DNA from: Mesorhizobium plurifarium
GTDB lineage: Bacteria; Pseudomonadota; Alphaproteobacteria; Rhizobiales; Rhizobiaceae
Length of the DNA: 64,000 nt
Assembly: GCA_000824785.1 (NCBI GenBank)
Contig: CCNB01000007.1
Span: 228,183-292,182 of the forward strand
Direction of reading: 5' to 3'
Shown here: positions 9,222-18,767 of the stretch, one piece after another
Position numbering within the stretch: position 1 is the stretch's first letter
How the letters are laid out: each line of letters starts with the position of its first letter
Program-made: the position numbers and the translations under genes
Notes under the pieces: model-generated
What the model was told of the DNA's origin: nothing
What the model saw: the letters and a program-made list of their open reading frames with translations, nothing else
Database searches by the model: none

Positions 9222-10243
9222 GCTCTGAAACGGCGACCATGACCGTTGCCAACGCGCCATCGCACCGCGCGAGCCGACTCGACCGCTTTCTCATGCAAGG
9301 CGGCATCGTCATCACCTTCCTGGTCGTGGCGGTGGTCGCGACCGCACTGATCGAGCCGCGCTTCCTCAACCGGCTCAACCTGCTCAACGTCATGCGCAAT
9401 TTCGCGCTGCTGCTCATCCCGTCGCTGGCGCAGATGCTGGTGATGACGGCCGGTGGTTTCGATCTCTCCGTCGGCGCGGTGGTGGCGGCGACCTCGGTGG
9501 TGACGGCCGCGGTGATGCTGGTCGGCAGCATCTATTTCCCCGGCATGGAATTGGCCCTCATCATCGCCTCGCTGGTGATCGCCCTGGGCGTTGGGGCGCT
9601 TGTCGGGCTCGTCAACGCCGGTCTGGTTTCGATCTTCTCGCTCTCGCCCTTCATGGTGACGCTGGCGATGATGTCGGTGCTGATGGGCATCGCGCTCTAT
9701 TTCACGCAAGGCATCCCGATCTACGGCGTGGTGGATTCCTTCGTCGCCAATGTCGGGCGCGGCCAGTTCCTCAGCCTGCCGATCGTGCTTTGGGTGGCGC
9801 TCGGCGTCCTTGCCGCATGTATAATCATGCAGCGCTTCACGGCGCTCGGCCGCCATATCTATGCGGTGGGCAGCGACCAGCGCTCGGCGCGCCTGTCGGG
9901 CGTTGCCACAAGCCGCACGCTGATCGCGGCCTACATGCTCGCCGGCCTGCTCGCCGCGCTCACCGGCTTCCTGATGACGTCGCGGCTCGGCTCGGGCCAA
10001 TCCACCATCGGCGGGACGCTGGCGCTCGAGACCATCGCCGCCGCGGTCATCGGCGGCGTGTCGCTGCGCGGCGGCGTCGGCCGCGCTGAACTGGTGGCAT
10101 TGGCGGCGCTGTTCCTGTCGGTGATCGCCAACGCCATGAACCTGGTGCAGGTCGACAGCAAATATCAAACGCTGGTGCTCGGCGCTGTGCTGATCGTGGC
10201 TTTGGCCATCGAACGGCTTCTGTTGAGAAAGCGGCAGGCATGA
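9218..10243 (+). CDS. ABC transporter permease 1, RbsC/XylH family
   Basis: 341 residues with about eight to ten hydrophobic segments and the family blocks QMLVMTAGGFDLSVGA and LGRHIYAVGSD. The EAA-like conserved loop GGVSLRGGVGR lies near the C-terminus. It overlaps the ATPase gene and the second permease by ATGA at each end, so all three are translationally coupled. It forms the inner-membrane channel with its neighbour; two different permeases imply a heterodimer. The transported compound is unknown. Confidence 0.93.
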   Translation: MSSETATMTVANAPSHRASRLDRFLMQGGIVITFLVVAVVATALIEPRFLNRLNLLNVMRNFALLLIPSLAQMLVMTAGGFDLSVGAVVAATSVVTAAVMLVGSIYFPGMELALIIASLVIALGVGALVGLVNAGLVSIFSLSPFMVTLAMMSVLMGIALYFTQGIPIYGVVDSFVANVGRGQFLSLPIVLWVALGVLAACIIMQRFTALGRHIYAVGSDQRSARLSGVATSRTLIAAYMLAGLLAALTGFLMTSRLGSGQSTIGGTLALETIAAAVIGGVSLRGGVGRAELVALAALFLSVIANAMNLVQVDSKYQTLVLGAVLIVALAIERLLLRKRQA

Positions 10244-11229
10244 GCACCGAGGCCAAGACACAACCGATAGCTCAGCCTTCCGGCCTCTCGCCGAAAGAGA
10301 TCCTGCGCGCCGCGCGGCTGCCGATCGCCATCGTCGTCGTGCTGATCCTGTTTGGCCTGGTCGAGCCGCGCGTGCTTTCCTTCGGCAATTTTCGCAACAT
10401 CGCGCTGCAGGCGAGCTATCTCGCCATCTTCGCCATGGCGCAAACCATGGTGCTTTTGACGCGTGGCTTCGATCTCTCGCTCGGCTACACCGTCTCGCTG
10501 GTCAGCGTCGCCGCCTCGATGGCGATGGTGGCGATGGGCGGCGGCGACGTTTCGATCCTCTATGGCGTCGGCGCGGCGGTTCTGATCGCCGGCGCGATCG
10601 GCCTCGCCAACGGCTTGCTTATCGCCGGCATCGGCATCAATCCGTTGGTGACGACGCTCGGCATGGCCAATATGGTGCTGGCCCTCGCCTCGACGATCAG
10701 CGGCGGCTTCCCCGTCACCGGCCTGCCGAAGAGCCTCACCGCCGAATTCGCGGAGGGCTCGCTGCTCGCCATCCCGACGCCGATCTGGATCGCCGCGCTG
10801 GTCTTCGTGCTTCTGTTCCTGACGCTCAAGGCGACGCGCTTCGGCCGCAGCCTCTATATCATCGGCGCCAATCCAAGGGCGGCGGTCGCGGCGGGCATCC
10901 GCACCGTGCCGGTGCTGGTGCTGGCCTATGTTCTGTGTGCGCTGCTCGCCGCGCTCGGCGCGCTTCTGCTCACCGCGCGCACCGGTTCGGGCGAACCCAA
11001 TCTTGGCGGCAATCTCACGCTGGAAGCAATCGCGGCCGCCGTGGTCGGCGGTGTGCGCCTTTCCGGCGGCGAGGGCGGCGTGGGCGCTGCCGTGCTCGGC
11101 GCGCTGTTCGTCACCGTGCTCTCCAACGGCATGAACCTCGTCCAGATCGACGGCTATCTGCAGCAGATCTGCCTGGGCGTCATCATCATCGTCAGCCTGA
11201 TCGTCAATCGCGACGAAGCCAGGCGCTGA
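10240..11229 (+). CDS. ABC transporter permease 2, RbsC/XylH family
   Basis: 329 residues, hydrophobic throughout, with LLTRGFDLSLGY, RFGRSLYIIGAN and VVGGVRLSGGEGG corresponding to the same blocks as permease 1. It overlaps permease 1 by ATGA and is followed 26 bases later by the hydantoinase subunit A gene, which suggests that import and the hydantoinase step belong to one transcript. Confidence 0.93.
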   Translation: MSTEAKTQPIAQPSGLSPKEILRAARLPIAIVVVLILFGLVEPRVLSFGNFRNIALQASYLAIFAMAQTMVLLTRGFDLSLGYTVSLVSVAASMAMVAMGGGDVSILYGVGAAVLIAGAIGLANGLLIAGIGINPLVTTLGMANMVLALASTISGGFPVTGLPKSLTAEFAEGSLLAIPTPIWIAALVFVLLFLTLKATRFGRSLYIIGANPRAAVAAGIRTVPVLVLAYVLCALLAALGALLLTARTGSGEPNLGGNLTLEAIAAAVVGGVRLSGGEGGVGAAVLGALFVTVLSNGMNLVQIDGYLQQICLGVIIIVSLIVNRDEARR

Positions 11230-11255
11230 TACTCCAACCTCTTCGGGAAGCTCGT

Positions 11256-13316
11256 ATGGCCTATCAAGTTTGCATCGACATCGGCGGCACGTTCACCGAC
11301 TGCCTCGTCTCGAACAGCAAGGGCGAGATCGCGATCTTCAAGTCGCCGACGACGCCCGGCGAATTCGAGAAGGGCTTCATCAACGTGCTGCATGTCGCGG
11401 CCGAGGGCTATGGCCTGAGCGGCGCCGACTTCATGAAAGAGATCGACCTCGTCGTGCACGGCTCGACCGTGTCGACCAACGCGCTGGTCGAACGCAAGAC
11501 GGTCAAGGTCGGCCTTATCCTGACCGCCGGCCACCAGGACATCCTCGTGCTGCGCGAAGGCCCGCGCAAAGGCGCCTTCCAGTGGCGGCTGAACTATCCC
11601 GATCCCTATGTGCCGCGCCATCTGACCAAGACGGTCGCGGGCCGCATCGACGCGCGCGGCCGCGAGCTCGCGCCGCTGTCGCTGGACGACGTGCGCAAGG
11701 CGGCGGCCGAATTCCGAGGCCTCGGCGTCGAGGCGATCGCAGTCGGTCTGCTGTGGTCGGTGGTGAACCCGGCGCATGAGCTTGCCGTGCGCGAGATCCT
11801 GGAGAAAGAGCTGCCAGGCATCCCGGTGACGCTCAGCCATGAGATCAACCCGATGCCGCGCGAATACAAGCGCATCATCGCGGCCGCGATCGACGCCTCG
11901 ATCAATCCGATCGTGCGCACCTATATCGAGAAGCTGAAGACCGCGCTCGACGAGGAAGGTTTCGAGGGCGAGCTGCTGCTTGCCAATTGCGTCGGCGGGA
12001 TGATGCCTTTGGCCGACATGATCCGGAAGCCGATCTACAGCGTCATGTCCGGTCCGACGCTGGCGCCGATGGCGGCGTTGGCGCTGTCCGATGAGCCCGA
12101 CATTATCGTCGGCGACATGGGCGGCACCACCTTCGACGTGTCGGCGCTGCGCGACCATCAGATCATCGTCACGCCGGACAGCATGATCCACGACGATTCG
12201 CTCGGCATCCCCAAGGTCGACGTGCGCTCTGTCGGCGCCGGCGGCGGCTCGATCGCCTTCGTCGACGAAGGCGGCCTGCTGCAGGTCGGCCCGCGCAGCG
12301 CCGGCGCCCGGCCGGGCCCGGCATGCTACGGGCAGGGCGGCACCGAGCCGACGGTGACCGATGCCAATGTGGTGCTCGGCATCGTCGACCCCGATTACTT
12401 CCTCGGCGGCAAGATGCAGCTGAAGCGGGAGCTGGCGGAAGCCGCGGTCGACAAGATCGCCGCGCGGCTCGGTGTGACGCGCGAGGAAGCCGCCTACGCG
12501 ATCTACACCACTTCCAACCACAACATGGTGGCGGCGATCGAGGAGATCACCGTGCGCGAGGGCATCAACCCGCGCGATTCTTTCTTTGTCTGCGGCGGCG
12601 GCGCCACCGCCATCCACATCGCCGAGATGGCCGACATCCTCGGCTTGAAGCGCTACATGGTGCCGCGCTTCATGGCCGGGCTCAGCGCCTTCGGCGGCCT
12701 GATCTCCGACATCCGCTCGGAAGAGAGCGCGGTGCTGCTCACCTCCGACGCGGACTTCAACGTCGCCGGCGTCAACGACGCGCTGAAGCGGCTGAAGCAG
12801 GCCGGCAACACCTTCCTCGCCGAGGCCGGCGTCGCGGCGGAGAACCGTCAGTTCGAGTTCTCCTTCCTCGGCCGTTACGAATACCAGTCCTTCGAGATCG
12901 AGGTGCCGTTCGAGGCCAGGGACGGAATGGTATCGGAGGGCGATCTGCCGGGTCTGGTCGAAGCCTTCCACAAGATGCATGAGCGCATCTATTCGATCCG
13001 CGCCGACAATGACGTCGTCGAGTTCACGGCCTGGAAGCTGCGCGCCATCGGCAAGCGCTCGGGCCAGGACATCTGGCAGAAGAACACGCTGCCCGATCAG
13101 AATGGCCCCATCGACCTGAAGGCCAGGCGCGGCATCTACCAGCAGGAGAGCGGTCGTGTCGAAACGGTCCCGGTCTACGAACTTGCGCAGCTGCGCGCCG
13201 GCGCGCAGCTTGCCGGCCCCTGCCTGGTCGAGGCGGAGACCTTCACGGCCTATCTCAAGGATCAGCATCAAGGGCAGATCGACCGCTACGGCAATCTCGT
13301 CGTCAACATCGCCTAG
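11256..13316 (+). CDS. hyuA: hydantoinase/oxoprolinase subunit A
   Basis: About 686 residues. The N-terminal DIGGTFTDCLV and the central DMGGTTFDVSA are the two ATP-binding signatures of the HyuA / N-methylhydantoinase A family, and GPACYGQGGTEPTVTDAN is the conserved block between them. Members hydrolyse cyclic amides or carboxylate ketones with ATP as a complex with HyuB. The ATG at 11256 has GGGAAG 5 bases upstream; the longer open frame from 10935 only overlaps the permease. Known substrates of the family (N-methylhydantoin, 5-oxoproline, hydantoins, acetophenone, acetone) cannot be told apart here. Confidence 0.92.
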   Translation: MAYQVCIDIGGTFTDCLVSNSKGEIAIFKSPTTPGEFEKGFINVLHVAAEGYGLSGADFMKEIDLVVHGSTVSTNALVERKTVKVGLILTAGHQDILVLREGPRKGAFQWRLNYPDPYVPRHLTKTVAGRIDARGRELAPLSLDDVRKAAAEFRGLGVEAIAVGLLWSVVNPAHELAVREILEKELPGIPVTLSHEINPMPREYKRIIAAAIDASINPIVRTYIEKLKTALDEEGFEGELLLANCVGGMMPLADMIRKPIYSVMSGPTLAPMAALALSDEPDIIVGDMGGTTFDVSALRDHQIIVTPDSMIHDDSLGIPKVDVRSVGAGGGSIAFVDEGGLLQVGPRSAGARPGPACYGQGGTEPTVTDANVVLGIVDPDYFLGGKMQLKRELAEAAVDKIAARLGVTREEAAYAIYTTSNHNMVAAIEEITVREGINPRDSFFVCGGGATAIHIAEMADILGLKRYMVPRFMAGLSAFGGLISDIRSEESAVLLTSDADFNVAGVNDALKRLKQAGNTFLAEAGVAAENRQFEFSFLGRYEYQSFEIEVPFEARDGMVSEGDLPGLVEAFHKMHERIYSIRADNDVVEFTAWKLRAIGKRSGQDIWQKNTLPDQNGPIDLKARRGIYQQESGRVETVPVYELAQLRAGAQLAGPCLVEAETFTAYLKDQHQGQIDRYGNLVVNIA

Positions 13317-13343
13317 TTCAACAATCACGTGAGAGAACGACCC

Positions 13344-15137
13344 ATGGACTCCATCAACAGGCTCGAGCTCGACATCGCTGAACGCCGTGTCGACCCCTTC
13401 CTGATGTCGGTGCTGAAAAGCCGCTTCGAGGCGATCGTGCGCGAGATGACGCTGGTCGTCATGCGCGCCAGCCGCTCGGCGGTGATCAAGAACGCGCGCG
13501 ACTTCTCCTGCGCCATCCTGACCTATGATCATCGGCTGGTCTCGGTCGAGGACGCGCTGCCGATCCACGTCATGTCGATGGACATGGCGACGCGGCCGCT
13601 GACCGATCTGTTCGACGACATCACGCAGGGCGACATCTTCCTCAACAACTGCCCCTATACCGGCGGCACCCATCACGCCGACCTGATCATGGCGATGCCG
13701 GTGTTCTTCGAGGGCGAGCCGCTGTTCTGGGTCGTGGCGCTGTCGCACCACGCCGATACCGGCGCGCCGGTGCCGTCGACCTATCTGCCTTTCGCCAAGA
13801 ACATCTTCGAGGAGGGGATGCACTTCCCCTGCGTGCGCGTCGCGCAGAATTACGAAGAGAAGAAGGACATCCTGCGCATCGGCACGATGCGCAACCGTGT
13901 GCCGGACATGTGGCTGGGCGACGTGCGCGCGCAGATCGGCGCCTGCCGCACCGGCGAAAGGCGTATCGGCGAGCTGTTCGCGCGCTACGGCCGCAACACC
14001 ATCCTCGGCTTCGTCGAGGACTGGTTCGATTACGGCGCGCGTTGCGCCAAGGCGGCGATCGCCAAGCTGCCGGCCGGCAGCTACAGCTACGAAACGCGCC
14101 ATGATCCGGTGCCGGGCGTCGCCGACGAAGGCATACCGGTGAAGGTGACGATCAATGTCGATCCGGAAAGGGGCGAGATCGTCGTCGACGTGCGCGACAA
14201 CATCGACAATGTGCCGGGCGGCCTCAATCTGTCCGAGAACACCGCCACCGGCTCCTGCCGGATCGGCGTCTTCAACAATCTCGACGAGAGCATCCCGCAC
14301 AATGAGGGCGCGAAGTCGCAGATCAAGGTGCTGCTGCGCGAGGGCAGCGCCATCGGCAAGCCGAAATATCCGGTGGGCACTTCGGTCGCCACCACCAATG
14401 TCAACGACCGGCTGATGATTGCCGGCAATTGCGTCTTCTCGCGCATGGGCGCGCCTTACGGCCAGGCGGAGAGCGGCTCGCACCTGCCGGCCGGCGTCGG
14501 CGTCATCTCGGGCGAGGATCCGTTCAAGCACGGCAAGTCCTATGTCAACCAGGTCTTCGTCGGCTACGCCGGCGGCGGCGCCCGTCATGGCTATGACGGC
14601 TGGCTGACCTATTGCGGCCCGGCCAATGCCGGCCTGATCCAGCTCGACTCGGTCGAGGTCGACGAGTCGATGTATCCGATCGTCATCGAGCGGCGCGGCG
14701 TGCTGCCTGGATCGCAAGGTTTCGGAGAGTTCGAGGGCGCACCGGCGACCGGCGGCGTCTTCTATCCGCTCGACCACGACATGACGATCGTCTACGCGGC
14801 CGACGGCACCAGCTTCCCGCCGCGCGGCGTGCTGGGCGGCGGCGACGGCAAGGAGAGCGAGACGATCAAGCTCAGGGCCGGCGAGAAGATCGTGCTGCCC
14901 GCCTTCAGCGAAGAGACGATCGAGGATGGCGCCCGCATCGAGTTCACCGCCTGCGGTGGCGGCGGTTACGGCGATCCGCTGAAGCGCGATCCGAAGCGTG
15001 TCGCGGCGACCGTCAATCGCGGCTGGCTGAGCCGCGAAGACGCCGAAACGGTCTACAAGGTGGTTCTGACCGATGCCGACGAGCCTGGCCTGCTCAAAGT
15101 CGACGAAGCCCGTACAGCCACCCTCAGGGCGGTTTGA
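13344..15137 (+). CDS. hyuB: hydantoinase/oxoprolinase subunit B
   Basis: 597 residues, slightly long for the family. Conserved blocks are RDFSCAIL, NCPYTGGTHHADL, ALSHHADTGAP and EEGMHFP near the N-terminus, and the C-terminal GGGGYGDPLKRDP typical of N-methylhydantoinase B. It starts 27 bases after hyuA. The usual HyuB text HxxDxGG is altered to HHADTGAP. Together with HyuA it should form an ATP-dependent cyclic-amidase or carboxylase acting on the imported compound or a product of it. ATG at 13344 chosen over the in-frame GTG at 13329. Confidence 0.92.
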   Translation: MDSINRLELDIAERRVDPFLMSVLKSRFEAIVREMTLVVMRASRSAVIKNARDFSCAILTYDHRLVSVEDALPIHVMSMDMATRPLTDLFDDITQGDIFLNNCPYTGGTHHADLIMAMPVFFEGEPLFWVVALSHHADTGAPVPSTYLPFAKNIFEEGMHFPCVRVAQNYEEKKDILRIGTMRNRVPDMWLGDVRAQIGACRTGERRIGELFARYGRNTILGFVEDWFDYGARCAKAAIAKLPAGSYSYETRHDPVPGVADEGIPVKVTINVDPERGEIVVDVRDNIDNVPGGLNLSENTATGSCRIGVFNNLDESIPHNEGAKSQIKVLLREGSAIGKPKYPVGTSVATTNVNDRLMIAGNCVFSRMGAPYGQAESGSHLPAGVGVISGEDPFKHGKSYVNQVFVGYAGGGARHGYDGWLTYCGPANAGLIQLDSVEVDESMYPIVIERRGVLPGSQGFGEFEGAPATGGVFYPLDHDMTIVYAADGTSFPPRGVLGGGDGKESETIKLRAGEKIVLPAFSEETIEDGARIEFTACGGGGYGDPLKRDPKRVAATVNRGWLSREDAETVYKVVLTDADEPGLLKVDEARTATLRAV

Positions 15138-15218
15138 TTCCAACAGGCGCGAAATCGGCAGAAACCGGGAATTCCAGACCATTGATTGGCGGAGGGAGCG
15201 CCTTGCCGGCGGTTTGCC

Positions 15219-16115
15219 ATGCATGATGATCGACCGGTATCGAGCCGCCGCCTGCCATCGACGGACGCTGCCCTTCTGCTCCTGGCGGCAGCGATCTATG
15301 GCGGTATCTTTCCGGTCAACCGGCTGGCCGCCGAAACGCAATGGCCGCCTGCCCAGTCGCTTGCGGCAGGCGCGATATTGGCCCTGGCGGCGGTAGTTGC
15401 CGGCGGGCGGTTCGCCGTCACCGCCGGGCAGGTGCGCACATACCTGATCATAGGCGGCCTGGTGGTCGGCCTGCCGATCGGTATCCTGGTCTCTGCCGCT
15501 CCGCATGTCGACGCCTCGGTGCTGACCCTGGTGCTTTGCCTTTCTCCGCTATTCACCCTCGCCATTGGTGCGCTGGCGGGCATCGATCGCTTCGATAGGC
15601 GTACTTTCGCCGGTATGCTTCTCGGCGTGGCCGGCGTGGCTGTCCTCGTGCTGCCCGATGCGGGCGCTGTCGGCTCGGACGGCTTCGTCTAGTTTTTGGT
15701 GGCGCTCATTGCCCCGGTGATGTTTGCAGCCGCCAACAATTGCGCCAAATGGCTGCGCCCCGAAGGTGCGCCCTCCTTGATGATGGCGGCCGGAACGCTG
15801 CTGGGAGGGGCCGTGGTTGCCGGCGTCGTCATGCTTGCGCTCGGCGGTGCGGCGATGCCTTCCGAGTGGACGGGCAGGACCCTGATGCCGCTCGCTCTCG
15901 CCACGACGATCAATGCCGTCTTCTTCGTCCTCTTCTTCGAGCTGGTCGCTCGGATGGGACCGGCGCGCTTTTCGATCTTCAACTATCTGGCCGTGGCCGC
16001 CGGCATTCTCTGGAGCCTGGCCGTCTTCGACGAACGGCCGGCCGCCTCGTTCTGGTTGGCCCTGATCCTGATGCTTGCAGCCATGTATCTCGTGCTGTCG
16101 CGCAAGCCCGACTGA
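15219..16115 (+). pseudogene. drug/metabolite (EamA) transporter interrupted by an in-frame TAG
   Basis: One reading frame runs from an ATG at 15219 to the stop at 16113-16115 except for a single TAG at 15690-15692. The first part (157 codons) holds the first EamA half with hydrophobic segments such as LLLLAAAIYGG; the second (140 codons) holds the second half, with MGPARFSIFNYLAVAAGILW. Joined, they give about 298 residues, the normal size of a DMT-superfamily exporter. The TAG lies just after the first repeat (GSDGFV-stop-FLVALI). There is no convincing ribosome site for the downstream half. It is probably a recent point nonsense mutation, though suppression or a sequencing error is possible. 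Confidence 0.8.
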
Positions 16116-16147
16116 CCATCCGGTTACCGCTGACTGGCCACGCCCTG

Positions 16148-16849
16148 TCACATGATGCCGAAGGTCTTGTAGGCTTCGACCGCGCTCATCCCGTCGCGGA
16201 TCGCCTTGGCGACGAGCTTTTCGCCGCGTACTTTTTCGAGGGCCAGGCGCACCACCTCTTCCTCCGCTTCCCGCGGGATAACGAGGACGCCTTCCTTGTC
16301 GCCGAAGAGGAGTGTTCCGGGTTCGATGCGGACGCCACCGATCTCGAGCGCGCAGCGATAGTCGATGACCTTGCCGCGCACGCCCTGGTCTTGCGCGTAA
16401 TAGCCGGTGCAGAAGCAGGGAAATCCCAGCGCTTTGATGCCGTCCGTATCGCGGGCGAAGCCGTCGACCAGCGCGCCATGCGCGCCGAGGATCTTCGCAC
16501 GCGTCGACATCAGCTCGCCCCACAGCGCGTAGCGGGGCGAGGCGCCGCTGGCGACGTAGATCTCGCCGGGCTTCAAATCGTCGAGCGCCTCGAACATCAG
16601 CCCGAACGGCTTGCTCATCAGCGGATTGTGGGTTGGTTTGTTGAACGGAAAGATATCGGTCTCAAGTACGGGCATGGCCCGGCCGAGCAGGCGCGTCTTC
16701 TCATCGACAGGCTTGAACACCGGCGGCAGGAACTGATGCTGCAGCCCAAGTGTGTCCATCACGTCGCCGACGACAGCGACGAACAGTTCCTCCTCGAACA
16801 GGCGGTACATTTCGGCATCGTCGGCGTAGAGGCGTGTCGATCTGGTCAT
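16148..16849 (-). CDS. RraA-like aldolase/demethylmenaquinone methyltransferase-fold protein
   Basis: 233 residues. Motifs fit the RraA/HMG-aldolase family: VGDVMDTLG, GELMSTRAKILGAHGALVDG and ARDTDGI, with Arg and Asp positions that bind the metal-enolate in 4-hydroxy-4-methyl-2-oxoglutarate and oxaloacetate decarboxylase enzymes. It overlaps the UxuA-like gene by ATGA and is the last gene of the FadR-SDR-UxuA-RraA operon. A lyase or decarboxylase step on a 2-oxo sugar acid is likely in this context; the RNase E-inhibitor role of E. coli RraA is less likely. Confidence 0.87.
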   Translation of the reverse strand: MTRSTRLYADDAEMYRLFEEELFVAVVGDVMDTLGLQHQFLPPVFKPVDEKTRLLGRAMPVLETDIFPFNKPTHNPLMSKPFGLMFEALDDLKPGEIYVASGASPRYALWGELMSTRAKILGAHGALVDGFARDTDGIKALGFPCFCTGYYAQDQGVRGKVIDYRCALEIGGVRIEPGTLLFGDKEGVLVIPREAEEEVVRLALEKVRGEKLVAKAIRDGMSAVEAYKTFGIM

Positions 16850-17964
16850 CAGGCTTGCATCCGGATACTGGTGGATTGAATCGACTGCGAAGGTCCCAGC
16901 GCCGCGGCGTTCTGCACCAGCGCGCGCATATAGCCGAGCGCGAAGGCCTTGCCCGCATGCCAGGGCGCGTCGCAGGACATTTCCGGCGTGTGGTCGGGGA
17001 TGATGACGCCGTCATAGTTTTCGTCGCGCAGGATGCGGACGATTTCAGCCATGTCGATGTCGCCGTCGTCGACGAAGGTTTCGTGGTAGTTCGGCACCTT
17101 GCCGCGCACGTTGCGGAAATGGATGTAGCCGATGCGCCTGCGCCGGGCGAAGCGCCGGACATGCCCGTAGATCTCGTCGGTGCCCGGCATCTCCTGCAGC
17201 GAGCCTAGGCAGAGCTCCAGCCCGTTGGACGGTGAATCGACGATGTCCATAAGGCGGTCGTATTTCTCCGGACGGTTGACGAGCCGTGCCGCGCCGCGCA
17301 GCGCTTTGGCCGGCGGATCGTCGGGGTGCGCAGCAAGTATCACGCCGGCTTCCTCAGCCACCGGAACGATGTCGCGGAGGAAGGCTCCGAGCCGCTGCCA
17401 AAGCTCATCGCTGCTCACCGTCACCGGCGCGGCGCCCGGTCGGCCCGCGCGGTAGCGCATGTTCCAGACCACGCCGTCGGGGAGGGGCAGATCGGGATCG
17501 ATGGCCGCAAGGTCGAGCCCCACCGACATTGCGTCACCGCGCGCGAACGGTCCGCGCGACCAGCCCCAGACGCCGGCGATGGAGAAGTTGTAGCCGATGC
17601 ACGGGATGCCGGCGAGCCCGGCATCGCGGACAAGCCGCTTCAATCCATCGATCTGCTTCGCCCGATCGGGACCATCGAGCAGAATATCGGACCAGAAGCG
17701 GGGCGAGAAATTCTCGATCGCGGCGATTTCCAGCCCGTTGTCGCGCACGGTCTTCACCAGGCCGGCGAAGTCCTCATAGTTCCATAGCTCGTCGGTGGAG
17801 CAGTCGCCCCAGCCTTCCGTCTCGCTGCCGGCCGACAGCGAAGGATCGCGGCCGCGAAAGTAGTTGGTGAGGTGGGCGACGATATGCGTTGCGCCCGCCT
17901 GACGGGCGAAGCGGAAATTCTCGGGCGTCAGCGACTCCCGGTAGAGGCCAAGACCGATCTTCAT
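16849..17964 (-). CDS. mannonate dehydratase-like protein (UxuA family, divergent paralogue)
   Basis: 371 residues of TIM-barrel type with the metal-ligand segments of UxuA: AAHPDDPP, LCLGSLQE, YIHFRNVRG and IIPDHTPEM. The length and N-terminus differ from E. coli UxuA (394 residues), and the second copy at 19692 is the closer match. It follows the SDR gene by 4 bases and overlaps rraA. It probably dehydrates a sugar acid related to mannonate; the pairing with an SDR and an RraA-like lyase suggests sequential oxidation, dehydration and cleavage. Confidence 0.87.
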   Translation of the reverse strand: MKIGLGLYRESLTPENFRFARQAGATHIVAHLTNYFRGRDPSLSAGSETEGWGDCSTDELWNYEDFAGLVKTVRDNGLEIAAIENFSPRFWSDILLDGPDRAKQIDGLKRLVRDAGLAGIPCIGYNFSIAGVWGWSRGPFARGDAMSVGLDLAAIDPDLPLPDGVVWNMRYRAGRPGAAPVTVSSDELWQRLGAFLRDIVPVAEEAGVILAAHPDDPPAKALRGAARLVNRPEKYDRLMDIVDSPSNGLELCLGSLQEMPGTDEIYGHVRRFARRRRIGYIHFRNVRGKVPNYHETFVDDGDIDMAEIVRILRDENYDGVIIPDHTPEMSCDAPWHAGKAFALGYMRALVQNAAALGPSQSIQSTSIRMQA

Positions 17965-17968
17965 GGCT

Positions 17969-18754
17969 TCACTTCACGCCGATGCCGGCGGTCAGGCCGC
18001 CATCAATCTTATAGTCCGCGCCGGTGCAGAAGCCGGCCCTCGAGGAGCATAGAAAGGCGATGAGCTCGGCCACTTCCTCCGGCTCGCCGATGCGGCCGAG
18101 CGGATGGGCCGCGCCGAAGCGCCGATAGGCTTCCTCGACATCGGCATCGCTGCCGTTGTCGCCGCGCGCGGCCTTCTCCAGGATCGGCGTGCGGATCGAG
18201 CCGGGGCTAACCGAATTGACCCGGATGCCGGCCGCCGCGTAGTCGAGCGCCAGCGAACGCGTCAGCGTGTGGATCGCGCCCTTGGTGGTGGCATAGGCGG
18301 CGACGTTCTGCTGGCAGGCGAAGCCCTGCACCGAGGCGACGTTGACGATCGCGCCGCCGCCGCGCTTGATCATTTCCGGAATGCCGAAATGGGCGGTCAG
18401 ATAGATCGAACCGACATTGACCGTCATCGCCTTGTTCCAGATTTCCCAGTCGGTCGTCGTCGCGGTTCCATACGGATGGACCGCGGCCGAATTGACGATC
18501 ACGTCGAGGCCGCCGAAGCGCGCCACGCCAGCCGCGACGGCGTCGCGAACCTGGTCCGGCACGGAGACGTCTGTGTCCACGACCAGAGCGCCGGCCCCTA
18601 AGCTTCCCAGCTCCGCTCCCATCGCTTCATTGGCCGAGCGGTCGATGCCGCAGGCGACGATCGCGGCGCCGCCGGCGGCGAGGCGCTTGGCGGTTGCCAG
18701 ACCGATCCCGGTCGTCCCGGTCACCAGCGCGACCTTGCCTTCAAAATCCTTCAT
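17969..18754 (-). CDS. short-chain dehydrogenase/reductase
   Basis: 261 residues with the SDR order TGTTGIGLA (cofactor), NSAA, catalytic YATTK (YxxxK) and PGSIRTP. The ATG at 18754 is preceded by GGAG with an 8-base gap; a start at 18775 would overlap the regulator gene. It lies between the FadR-type regulator and the UxuA-like gene. In hexuronate pathways an SDR or fructuronate reductase feeds mannonate to UxuA, so a similar reaction is inferred here. Confidence 0.92.
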   Translation of the reverse strand: MKDFEGKVALVTGTTGIGLATAKRLAAGGAAIVACGIDRSANEAMGAELGSLGAGALVVDTDVSVPDQVRDAVAAGVARFGGLDVIVNSAAVHPYGTATTTDWEIWNKAMTVNVGSIYLTAHFGIPEMIKRGGGAIVNVASVQGFACQQNVAAYATTKGAIHTLTRSLALDYAAAGIRVNSVSPGSIRTPILEKAARGDNGSDADVEEAYRRFGAAHPLGRIGEPEEVAELIAFLCSSRAGFCTGADYKIDGGLTAGIGVK

Positions 18755-18767
18755 TGCGGGAACTCCT

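Noticed and set aside
7491..9260. A 589-codon minus-strand frame opposite the first ABC ATPase
   Set aside because: Antisense shadow; the plus strand carries Walker motifs throughout.
11154..15506. A very long open frame on the minus strand (about 1450 codons) opposite hyuA and hyuB
   Set aside because: It is antisense to two well-conserved genes, has a repetitive Arg/Asp/His-rich composition and no family motif; such frames arise from GC-rich third positions.
16148..16849. RNase E inhibitor RraA
   Set aside because: The fold is shared, but operon context with UxuA and SDR genes favours a lyase of sugar-acid catabolism.
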